This document shows, piece after piece, positions 1-5,978 of a stretch of 8,648 bases of DNA; within the stretch, counting starts at the first letter, position 1, and every line of letters starts with the position of its first letter. This DNA comes from Gammaproteobacteria bacterium (lineage in GTDB: Bacteria; Pseudomonadota; Gammaproteobacteria; Pseudomonadales; Pseudohongiellaceae), in contig PWQG01000056.1 of NCBI GenBank assembly GCA_003556835.1, forward strand, positions 1 through 8,648, given 5' to 3'. The position numbers and the translations under genes are program-made. The notes below the pieces were generated by a model. The model saw nothing but the letters and a program-made list of their open reading frames with translations. It was not told the DNA's origin and ran no database searches.

Positions 1-42
1 CGGGAGATTTTTCCGCCGGAACTGGATGCGCCTGCAGCCTGA
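1..42 (+). CDS. 3' end of an unidentified + strand gene (partial)
   Basis: Frame 1 is open from the first base and ends at TGA (40-42), reading REIFPPELDAPAA. The codons are GC-rich and similar to those of the neighbours. The stop sits inside the palindrome TGATCA (40-45), whose other half is the stop of the minus-strand gene at 43, so the two genes would converge tail to tail with no gap. Only 13 codons are visible. No family can be named, and the open frame could be chance. Confidence 0.4.
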   Translation, partial: REIFPPELDAPAA

Positions 43-270
43 TCAGCTGCGTTTATTCTTGGGCTTTGTGTAGTCGATTCCGTGCTTGCGGTCGATGTAG
101 TATCCGATACCGGCACTCACGAGCAGACTCAGTACCAGGACCGGTAGCAGATTGTTCATCATGGCACCGAGGCCTATGCCGAGGAAAAACCCGGCAGTGA
201 CGCACATCTCTATCACGCGGGTATGCTTGATTTTACGGGCACGTTTTTCTCTGACTCGTTTGCTGACCAC
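43..270 (-). CDS. Small basic two-helix membrane protein, unknown function
   Basis: About 75 residues. The N terminus is strongly basic (KRVREKRARKIKHTR). Two hydrophobic segments follow, at about residues 20-36 and 39-56, the first with a glycine-rich GFFLGIGLG pattern, and then a charged tail with RKHG and KPKNKR. This fits a small inner-membrane protein with both ends in the cytoplasm. A GTG at 276 also opens this frame, but it overlaps the AGGAG at 276-280. The GTG at 270 lies 5 bases after that AGGAG and is the better start. The gene is last in a minus-strand run, directly after the stop (273-275) of the glutamate-synthase/cyclophilin gene, so coupled translation is likely. I do not recognise the family. 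The glycine-rich helix pair loosely recalls AtpZ-type small membrane proteins, but not enough to name it. Confidence 0.7.
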   Translation of the reverse strand: MVSKRVREKRARKIKHTRVIEMCVTAGFFLGIGLGAMMNNLLPVLVLSLLVSAGIGYYIDRKHGIDYTKPKNKRS

Positions 271-272
271 GT

Positions 273-2801
273 TCACTCCTGTTGCTGGTTATCCCGGTCT
301 GTGGCCGGCCCGTCTTCCGTCTGTCGGAGACGGATCGGGATGTTCTCGGAAGAGGCGGTGAGACGGCGATTGATCTGCATGACGATTTCCATGCCGCTGA
401 CCACCTGACCCACCACAGTATACTTGCCTGTCATCCAGGGTGCATCCGTGAGCAGGATGAAAAATCCCGAGCTGTTGCCTTCCGGTCCGTCGGCGACCAT
501 CAGGACGCTGGCCTGTGCCGGTCGCCGCGAGGGCAGGGTGTTGTCGTAGCGGTAGCCGAGTCGTTCCCGTGCCTGCAGCAGATTCATGTCCTGCAGGGTC
601 GAGAGCACTTCCTCCTGACGTGCCGCCAGTGCCTCACGATCCCTGATACCAAGATCCCGATACAGGGGGACCAGTACCTGCTGGCGGAAATCTTCCGCAT
701 CGGTGATGTTGAGCCATGGGTGTGGCCTGCCAGTGCTGTCCAGCAGGGATTGTTGGGCCAGTCCCAGGCCACTGGCATTGATTTCCAGCGGTCTCAGTTC
801 CTGTTCTTCTTCAAGTGCCGGGAAACCGGCCTGGATCAGGGTGTCAGGTACGACCCGCAGGAACTCGGCGGTCCCTGTTTCGGTGGCCAGCTCCGCTTCG
901 CTGGGCTCAGCGGTGGTCTGTTGGTCGGCCATCTGTACCAAATCCAGGAAATGGCTGACATTCTGCGGAGCCGCGGTCGGGAACAGCTCCACAAAAATGG
1001 CGCCGTCTGCCGTGTCGAGTTCAAGCAGTGGGTTGCTGCGGTCACTCATATTGGCCTGTGCGCTGCCAACATCGGCCACCGCCGGAGTTGCGAGTGGGTT
1101 CAAAACGGCTGCACCAAGCAGGAATGCCGCCAACAGCGCGTTGACGATGCTCGCCCCGCGTTCGTGGTGATGCACCGTTTCGGATTCGCCATCCACGCGT
1201 GTCAGATTCTTGCGCGGGAAGAAGCAGTCGATATCCGATTCTTCCATGTGTACGGTCCATTGCTCGGGAATATCATCGCCGAGAAGGCAGCCGGCGGTCA
1301 GATAGGGGAAGATTTCATCGTAGCGGGCCACCCGGAACTGATCGATCCGGCGGAAGATATGGGTGCGATTGAGTTCGGCCGTATGATGCAATCCAGCGGA
1401 TGCAATCAGATCCGCCGTGGCCATCAGGGTCTTGCGGTGGAAGCGGGCCACGCGGGGGGCCTTGTCGGTGACCACCAGGCCTCGGACCAGTTCCGGATCC
1501 TGGGTGGCAACTCCGCTGGGACAATGATTCGTGTTGCAGATCAGGGAGTGCACGCAGCCAGCCGCAAGCATCATTCCCCGTCCGGAGTTGACCAGGTCCG
1601 CGCCCAGGGCCAGGTGTTTGACAAGGTGAAAGGCGGTGAAGATTTTGCCGGAAGCGACCAGCCGGATGTCCTCGCGCAGACCGAATCCGTTCAGGCAATT
1701 ATCGACAAAAACCAGTGCCTCACGCAGTGGCATGCCCACGGAGTTGGCATATTCCAGTGGTGCAGCACCGGTGCCACCTTCGCCACCATCCACAGTAATG
1801 AAATCCGGCTTGATGCCGGTGGCGACCATCGCTTTGCAGATGGAGACAAACTCACTTTCCCGACCGATGGCAAGCTTGATGCCTATGGGTTTTCCGCCGG
1901 ACAGCTCGCGCAGCTCCGCAACGAAGTGCATCATGTTGCGCGGTGAATCGAAGGCACTGTGCCCGGGTGGCGAATCAACCTGTGTGTGCGCGGTGACACC
2001 ACGGGCGGCGGCGATTTCATCGGTGTTTTTGTCCGCTGGCAGGATACCGCCGTGTCCGGGTTTGGCACCTTGCGACAGTTTGAGCTCGATCATGCGTACC
2101 TGGTCGCGGGCCGCATTCTCGCGAAACTGGTCCCGGCAAAAGCCGCCGCCCTTCAGGCGACAACCAAAATAGCCGGTGCCGATTTGCCAGATCAGATCTC
2201 CGCCATGTCGCAGATGATATCGGCTTATACCACCCTCACCGGTGTTCTGCGCAAATCCGCCGGTTCTGGCGCCCAGATTCATTGCCTGCACGGCGTTGGA
2301 ACTGAGGGCGCCAAAGCTCATTGCCGAAATGTTAAGAATGCTGGCTTCATAGGGTTGCCGGCAATCGGGGCCGCCAACGGGCACACGTAGTTGGTTGATA
2401 CCCACGTCATCCACGGTGATGGCAGAGATGGAGTGGCCCATCCATTCATAGCCATTGCTGTAAGTGTCCAGACGGCTGCCAAAGGCGACACTCTCACGTA
2501 CCGTTTTGGCCCGTTGGTAAACGATGTCGCGGAACATTCGATTGATGGGAACGCCATCGGTATCCGATTCAATGAAGTATTGCCGCACGAAGGGGCGCAG
2601 CTTTTCCATCAGCCAGCGCATCCGGCCGATCAGCGGAAAGTTGCGGCGGATGGTGTGCCGACGCTGTTGCATGTCGTAAAGGCCCATCACAATGAGCGGC
2701 AGGGCAAGCAGCAACAGCCAGAACGCCGGCCTCCAGAGCGCACCCAGGACAAGGATTGACAGCACGGTCGCGGCGGAGCTGATCAGGAAGGTTTTTCGCA
2801 T
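273..2801 (-). CDS. Glutamate-synthase-like FMN/Fe-S oxidoreductase fused to a cyclophilin-type peptidyl-prolyl isomerase
   Basis: 842 residues. Residues 5-22 and 26-44 are hydrophobic helices followed by basic residues (QQRRHTIRR), so the next domain should be cytoplasmic. Residues about 80-530 match the FMN-binding glutamate synthase family: GGEGGTGAAP at 339-348 is the usual FMN/barrel motif, and C416, C422 and C427 (spacing x5, x4) before PSGVATQ match the 3Fe-4S cysteines of GltB. The glutaminase domain is absent and no gltD lies nearby, so a role in glutamate synthesis is unproven. Residues 547-577 form a third hydrophobic stretch ending in an AVADVG signal-peptidase-like site. Residues 590-815 are a cyclophilin fold with R649, Q657, FFI (780-782), W789 and GKYTVVGQVV, interrupted by a ~100-residue insert. 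There is no stop between the halves; GTG codons 536 and 543 could start a separate secreted cyclophilin. AGGAG lies 13 bases before the ATG. Confidence 0.85.
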   Translation of the reverse strand: MRKTFLISSAATVLSILVLGALWRPAFWLLLLALPLIVMGLYDMQQRRHTIRRNFPLIGRMRWLMEKLRPFVRQYFIESDTDGVPINRMFRDIVYQRAKTVRESVAFGSRLDTYSNGYEWMGHSISAITVDDVGINQLRVPVGGPDCRQPYEASILNISAMSFGALSSNAVQAMNLGARTGGFAQNTGEGGISRYHLRHGGDLIWQIGTGYFGCRLKGGGFCRDQFRENAARDQVRMIELKLSQGAKPGHGGILPADKNTDEIAAARGVTAHTQVDSPPGHSAFDSPRNMMHFVAELRELSGGKPIGIKLAIGRESEFVSICKAMVATGIKPDFITVDGGEGGTGAAPLEYANSVGMPLREALVFVDNCLNGFGLREDIRLVASGKIFTAFHLVKHLALGADLVNSGRGMMLAAGCVHSLICNTNHCPSGVATQDPELVRGLVVTDKAPRVARFHRKTLMATADLIASAGLHHTAELNRTHIFRRIDQFRVARYDEIFPYLTAGCLLGDDIPEQWTVHMEESDIDCFFPRKNLTRVDGESETVHHHERGASIVNALLAAFLLGAAVLNPLATPAVADVGSAQANMSDRSNPLLELDTADGAIFVELFPTAAPQNVSHFLDLVQMADQQTTAEPSEAELATETGTAEFLRVVPDTLIQAGFPALEEEQELRPLEINASGLGLAQQSLLDSTGRPHPWLNITDAEDFRQQVLVPLYRDLGIRDREALAARQEEVLSTLQDMNLLQARERLGYRYDNTLPSRRPAQASVLMVADGPEGNSSGFFILLTDAPWMTGKYTVVGQVVSGMEIVMQINRRLTASSENIPIRLRQTEDGPATDRDNQQQE
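276..280 (-). promoter_or_regulatory. Ribosome binding site deciding the start at 270
   Basis: AGGAG on the minus strand lies 5 bases before GTG at 270 and overlaps the alternative GTG at 276. It also sits directly before the TGA stop (275-273) of the upstream gene, so ribosomes terminating there could re-initiate. Confidence 0.65.
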
Positions 2802-2814
2802 GCCGGGTTTTGAT

Positions 2815-2821
2815 CTCCTCA
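2815..2821 (-). promoter_or_regulatory. Ribosome binding site overlapping the upstream stop codon
   Basis: TGAGGAG on the minus strand combines the TGA stop of the nucleotidyltransferase gene with the AGGAG for the fusion gene. The 13-base spacing to ATG at 2801 is longer than ideal. The arrangement suggests translational coupling. Confidence 0.5.
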
Positions 2822-3442
2822 GGAGGATTGTTCATTCCGGCTGTGGCTTTCGCCCAGGTCGGCCGGTGTGTCGATGTCACGGTGTATGCCGGGATCGTCG
2901 AGGTCCAAGTGTAAAACCTGCTCCCCAAGATTGCGAATCAGTCGACGGGCACCGCTGTCACCATGGCATTCGGCCAGGTGATGGAAGTGTTGTGCACTGA
3001 ATCCTACCGGATTGCCGGGGCGGCCATCGTGAACGGGCAGAACGATCGGGCTCCGTTCAAGTGCCTGCAGCACTTGACGATAAGTGTTGCTGCGGACGTG
3101 GGGCATGTCGCCGAGACAGATCAGGCAGCCCTGCCAGTGAGCAATTTCCCGGATACCGCAGGCAATGCTGTGCCCCATGCCCTTGTCGGCGTCAACACAG
3201 GGTATGCAATTCACGAGATCCCGGATCGGAGCTCGATGGCCATTCAGCAACAATTCGGCATCCAGCATGCCGGATTCCTGCAATTCCGGTCGGGTGACCA
3301 GTGTGATGTGCGGGGTGGCGTCGGCAATGTGCTGCAGCGTCTGTTGCAATACGCTGTGGCCGCCGGGTAGAAGGGCCGCAAGCTTGTTACCGCCAAAGCG
3401 GCGACCGAATCCTGCCGCCAGAACCAGTGCACCATAACTCAC
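2819..3442 (-). CDS. MobA/MocA-like nucleotidyltransferase family protein
   Basis: 207 residues, close to the usual size of single-domain MobA/MocA enzymes. LVLAAGFGRRFGGNKL (residues 6-21) is the family's N-terminal nucleotide-binding loop. LGDMP (110-114) carries the metal-binding Asp112. RPGNPVGF (141-148), GDSGARRLI (161-169) and DIDTPAD (189-195) match conserved C-terminal motifs. The family transfers CMP, GMP or similar groups to molybdopterin or other acceptors in the cytoplasm. NPVGF is closer to MocA-type proteins (GHPVGF) than to MobA, but the substrate cannot be read from sequence. No molybdoenzyme or cofactor gene is in the window. The start is GTG at 3442; the nearby ATG at 3435 is out of frame. 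No clear Shine-Dalgarno site precedes the GTG, and the upstream small gene ends 27 bases before it, so coupling to that gene is possible. Confidence 0.85.
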   Translation of the reverse strand: MSYGALVLAAGFGRRFGGNKLAALLPGGHSVLQQTLQHIADATPHITLVTRPELQESGMLDAELLLNGHRAPIRDLVNCIPCVDADKGMGHSIACGIREIAHWQGCLICLGDMPHVRSNTYRQVLQALERSPIVLPVHDGRPGNPVGFSAQHFHHLAECHGDSGARRLIRNLGEQVLHLDLDDPGIHRDIDTPADLGESHSRNEQSS

Positions 3443-3469
3443 AGTGGCAAGCCCGGCGCGGCGAGAGAA

Positions 3470-3652
3470 TCAGTGCAGTACCGGCGGCTGGATACGTTCG
3501 AAGAGGGGGTCGTTAGCCTCATCCTCTTCGAATTCTTCAAGCTCTTCAAACAGGGAAATTTCGACAATGAAGGCATCCTGATCGTGTTGGTTCGTTTCGT
3601 CGGACAGTTCCAGCATGGTTGTCGGGGGTTCCGCCAATGAGTTTGGGGGCAT
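3470..3652 (-). CDS. Small acidic protein, unknown function
   Basis: 60 residues from ATG at 3652. The sequence is strongly acidic in the centre (EELEEFEEDEAND, about residues 36-48) and ends in ERIQPPVLH. It has no membrane segment or cysteine, and no known domain was recognised. AGGGGGA on the minus strand lies about 10 bases before the ATG. A TTG at 3688 would add 12 residues but falls on the divergent promoter region. The third codon positions are mostly G or C, as in the neighbours. The gene stands first in the run, 27 bases before the nucleotidyltransferase. It is short and could be non-coding leader. The shifted frame over the same DNA (3439-3717) looks like an out-of-frame shadow. Confidence 0.5.
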   Translation of the reverse strand: MPPNSLAEPPTTMLELSDETNQHDQDAFIVEISLFEELEEFEEDEANDPLFERIQPPVLH

Positions 3653-3696
3653 GATACCGCAGTCCCCCTGACCGGAAAAAGTCCACAACCGAACTT

Positions 3697-3705
3697 TGTT
3701 ACAAT
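3697..3705 (+). promoter_or_regulatory. Possible extended -10 promoter of the kinase gene
   Basis: TGTTACAAT is an extended -10 element (TGn before TACAAT). It would start RNA near 3712, giving a ~32-base leader. No convincing -35 box lies at the right distance, as extended -10 promoters allow. Confidence 0.4.
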
Positions 3706-3725
3706 CCGGGCGATCACAGGTTCAA
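3698..3725 (-). promoter_or_regulatory. Possible promoter of the left operon
   Basis: On the minus strand TTGAAC (3725-3720) and TGTAAC (3703-3698) are 16 bases apart, matching sigma-70 boxes at 4 or 5 and 4 of 6 positions. Its -10 shares bases with the -10 of the divergent kinase promoter, so the two could exclude each other. This was read by eye only. Confidence 0.3.
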
Positions 3726-3743
3726 TCAGGGGTTACCGGGTGT

Positions 3744-4562
3744 ATGAATTCCTTAATCGATGGAGCGGAGCGCCTGCAGCGCATTACCGGGGGTTGTATC
3801 AATCGCTGCAGCAGATTGCGCCTGGCTGATGGTCGCTCGGCATTTCTCAAGGAAAATTCCGGGGTCGGGGAAGACTTCTTCGTCGCGGAAGCGGGTGGTC
3901 TGCGGGCCTTGCGTGAGGCCGGGACGCCGGTTCCGGAGGTGTTGTCCGTGGGGCCCGATCATCTGCTGCTCTCCTGGGTCGAATCGGGGTCGGCAGGAAG
4001 TTCAGGCATGGCTGAAGCAGGGCGGTCACTCGCCCGTCAGCACCAGCACCGGGGGCCGGCGTTCGGTTTTGACAGGGACAACTATTGTGGTGAAAACCGC
4101 CAGCAGAATGCCTGGCTGGATGACGGGCATGAGTTTTTCGCCCTGCGTCGCCTGGTACCGCAGGGCGAGCAGGCCTGCGCCCGGGGCTTGCTGGATTCCC
4201 GGGATATGTCGAGACTCGAATCAATCTGTAAGGGCTTGGACCAGCTGCTGCCGCAGGCCGACCCGGTGTTGATTCATGGGGATCTGTGGGCCGGCAATCT
4301 GCTGTTCGACCATAAGGGTGAACCAGTATTCATCGATCCCGCGGTAAGCTGGTGCTGGGCCGAGGCCGACCTGGCCATGACCCGTCTGTTCGGCGGGGTT
4401 TCGGATTCCTTTCTGGCCGCCTATGAAGAAGTGCAAGCGCTGGCGCCGGGTTTCCCTGAGCGCGTGCCGCTGTACAACCTGTACCATCTGCTCAATCACC
4501 TCAACCTGTTTGGTGCCGGCTATCGCAGTGCGGTGCGGCAAGTGCTCGAGCGCTTTTCCTGA
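3744..4562 (+). CDS. Fructosamine/ketosamine-3-kinase family protein
   Basis: 272 residues, slightly shorter than the usual 285-300. The family phosphorylates ketosamines on glycated proteins or small amines, which lets the adduct fall off; some bacterial members have unknown substrates. Motifs in order: FLKEN with ATP-site Lys36, AEAGGL (48-53), DNYCGENRQQNAW (112-124), RLVPQ (136-140), the catalytic loop LIHGDLWAGN (176-185) with Asp180 and Asn185, FIDPA with metal-binding Asp198, AEADLAM (206-212), RLFGG (214-218) and LYHLLNHLNLFGAGY (246-260). The tail is diagnostic for fructosamine kinases rather than aminoglycoside kinases. Unusual points are GGCIN at 16-20 where relatives usually have GGDIN, and RQH at 98-100 where relatives have LH. 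The ATG at 3744 is chosen because homology begins there and AGGGG lies 11 bases upstream; the frame also opens at 3696. Confidence 0.9.
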   Translation: MNSLIDGAERLQRITGGCINRCSRLRLADGRSAFLKENSGVGEDFFVAEAGGLRALREAGTPVPEVLSVGPDHLLLSWVESGSAGSSGMAEAGRSLARQHQHRGPAFGFDRDNYCGENRQQNAWLDDGHEFFALRRLVPQGEQACARGLLDSRDMSRLESICKGLDQLLPQADPVLIHGDLWAGNLLFDHKGEPVFIDPAVSWCWAEADLAMTRLFGGVSDSFLAAYEEVQALAPGFPERVPLYNLYHLLNHLNLFGAGYRSAVRQVLERFS

Positions 4563-4652
4563 GTATCCAACCCCCCCTCCCCTTGAATCCCGATCGTGCC
4601 GGTACTGATTAAGCTTTCATTGCCTGCACCCGGATCCTCATGGCCCACTAGA

Positions 4653-4682
4653 TTGGCAGATTCGCGGGAGTTGGACTATAAC
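4653..4682 (+). promoter_or_regulatory. Sigma-70-type promoter of the candidate small RNA
   Basis: TTGGCA (4653-4658) and TATAAC (4677-4682) are 18 bases apart; each differs from consensus at one position. Transcription would start near G4689, exactly at the first base of the first hairpin. No + strand protein gene lies downstream before the terminator. Confidence 0.55.
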
Positions 4683-4688
4683 CACTGT

Positions 4689-4813
4689 GGGCATAGGGAA
4701 ATGCCCTGACCTGCCAGGAAGGTGGGGGCCGGACCAAACAACCCTGAAAGCGCTTCTGCTTTGGTCCGGTAGTTTGGGGGGTGGCAGTGACAGTGGCTGC
4801 CACCCCCCTTTTT
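4689..4813 (+). ncRNA. Candidate structured small RNA (~125 nt)
   Basis: The region between the kinase and prpC contains a promoter, three or four hairpins and an intrinsic terminator in the right order. Stem 1 is GGGCAT/ATGCCC (4689-4694 with 4701-4706), loop AGGGAA. A small stem ACCT/AGGT (4709-4712 with 4720-4723) has loop GCCAGGA. Stem 3 is a perfect 10-bp CCGGACCAAA/TTTGGTCCGG (4729-4738 with 4760-4769) with a 21-base loop. The terminator follows at 4776-4813. No convincing protein frame is present. It does not match what I know of 6S, 4.5S/SRP, tmRNA or RNase P. Two loops carry GGA, the core of CsrA/RsmA sites, which hints at protein titration but is weak evidence. It could instead be processed from the kinase 3' end. 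Confidence 0.55.
4776..4813 (+). terminator. Intrinsic terminator (12-bp GC-rich stem plus T5)
   Basis: GGGGGGTGGCAG (4776-4787) pairs perfectly with CTGCCACCCCCC (4797-4808) around a 9-base loop, followed by TTTTT (4809-4813). The T tract is on the + strand side only, so it ends + strand RNA: the small RNA and any read-through from the kinase. On the minus strand the hairpin is followed by AAACT, so it should end prpC RNA poorly. Confidence 0.85.
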
Positions 4814-4827
4814 CGGTGTCGGGGGGT

Positions 4828-5958
4828 TCAGCGACGTTGATCGATATCGACCCATCGCGCCTGTTTCGGACCCGTGTATTCAGCACTGGGCCGGATGATA
4901 CGGTTGTTGGCCCGCTGCTCTTTCACATGCGCGGCCCAGCCACTGACGCGGGACATGACGAAGATCGGAGTGAACAGTTTGGTTGGAATACCCATGAAGT
5001 GATAGGCCGAAGCGTGGAAGAAGTCGGCATTACAGAAAAGCTTCTTCTCGCGCCACATCACTTCTTCACAGCGCCGTGATACCGGATACAACACCTCGTC
5101 GCCGACATGTTCGGCCAGTTTTTCCGCCCAGTCGCGGATGATGGCATTACGCGGATCGGATTCGCGGTAAATGGCATGGCCGAACCCCATGATCTTTTCC
5201 TTTCGATCCAGCATGCCCAGCAGGGCCTGTTCCGCTTCATCGGGTGTCTTCCACTGCTGGATCATGTCCATGGCCGCCTCATTGGCACCGCCATGCAATG
5301 GTCCACGCAGGGAGCCGATTGCACCCGTGATGCAGGAATGCATGTCGGAGAGGGTGGAGGCACAGACCCGCGCAGTGAAGGTCGAGGCATTGAACTCGTG
5401 TTCCGCATACAGGATCAGGGACACGTTCATGACCCTACGGAACAGCTCCGGGGGACGATCTCCGCTGAGCATATGCAGAAAGTGAGCGCCAATGGATCCG
5501 TCGTCCAGGTCGGTGTCGATACGCACACCATCATGGCTGTAACGATACCAGTAGCAGATGATCGAAGGCAGCGCAGCCAAAAGTCGATCAATGACCAGAT
5601 CCTGTTCGGCAAAATCGTGTTCGGTTTCCAGGTTGCCCAGCATGGAGCATCCGGTACGCATGACATCCATGGGATGGGCCTCGCGCGGGATCCGTTCCAG
5701 TACTTCCTTCAGCGCATTGGGCAGGGAGCGCAGTGATTTCAGTTTCCCTGTGTATTCCTCCAGTTCATGGCGGTTGGGCAGATGGCCGCGCAGGAGCAGG
5801 AAGGCGACTTCCTCGAAGCTCGCTTTTGCCGCCAGCTCTTCGATATCGTGGCCGCGGTAGGTGAGGCCTGAACCGGTCTCACCTACTGTGCATAATGCGG
5901 TCTGGCCGGCGACCTGGCCCCGGAGTCCGGCACCGGAAAGCGCTTTTTTGCCTGTCAT
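4828..5958 (-). CDS. prpC: 2-methylcitrate synthase
   Basis: 376 residues, typical of PrpC. It condenses propionyl-CoA with oxaloacetate to 2-methylcitrate in the cytoplasm, the entry step of the methylcitrate cycle. The citrate-synthase catalytic set is present: His222 in GPLHGGANEA, His261 in GFGHAIYRESDPR and Asp312 in NADFFHAS. LYAEHEFNAST (His187) and the C-terminal SGWAAHVKEQ, NRIIRPSAEYTG segment fit the short, non-allosteric PrpC/citrate-synthase-II type rather than the longer GltA. The start is supported by AGGAG 7 bases before the ATG. The gene lies 20 bases after prpB, clearly in the same operon. The stop is only 15 bases from the small-RNA terminator. A role as a minor citrate synthase is possible, but the prpB neighbour favours methylcitrate synthase. 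Confidence 0.95.
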   Translation of the reverse strand: MTGKKALSGAGLRGQVAGQTALCTVGETGSGLTYRGHDIEELAAKASFEEVAFLLLRGHLPNRHELEEYTGKLKSLRSLPNALKEVLERIPREAHPMDVMRTGCSMLGNLETEHDFAEQDLVIDRLLAALPSIICYWYRYSHDGVRIDTDLDDGSIGAHFLHMLSGDRPPELFRRVMNVSLILYAEHEFNASTFTARVCASTLSDMHSCITGAIGSLRGPLHGGANEAAMDMIQQWKTPDEAEQALLGMLDRKEKIMGFGHAIYRESDPRNAIIRDWAEKLAEHVGDEVLYPVSRRCEEVMWREKKLFCNADFFHASAYHFMGIPTKLFTPIFVMSRVSGWAAHVKEQRANNRIIRPSAEYTGPKQARWVDIDQRR

Positions 5959-5978
5959 ATTGAATCTCCTGCCTGTTG

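Noticed and set aside
40..45. TGATCA palindrome as an operator or terminator
   Set aside because: A six-base palindrome is explained by two converging TGA stops; no longer symmetry or T tract is present.
282..1946. Long 554-codon + strand open frame opposite the fusion gene
   Set aside because: It is antisense to a gene with clear domains on the minus strand. Its translation shows no coherent domain, and the length follows from GC-rich codon bias.
3439..3717. 92-codon minus-strand frame overlapping the acidic small gene
   Set aside because: The composition looks like an out-of-frame shadow. The other frame has a better ribosome site and more GC-rich third positions.
4689..4775. 6S, 4.5S/SRP RNA or riboswitch interpretation of the intergenic RNA
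   Set aside because: It lacks the SRP GGAAG-type core and the long bulged 6S hairpin, and no + strand gene follows that a riboswitch could control.
4687..5079. 130-codon + strand frame across the small RNA and the prpC 3' end
   Set aside because: It would pass through a strong terminator hairpin and lies antisense to prpC; no homology-like features.
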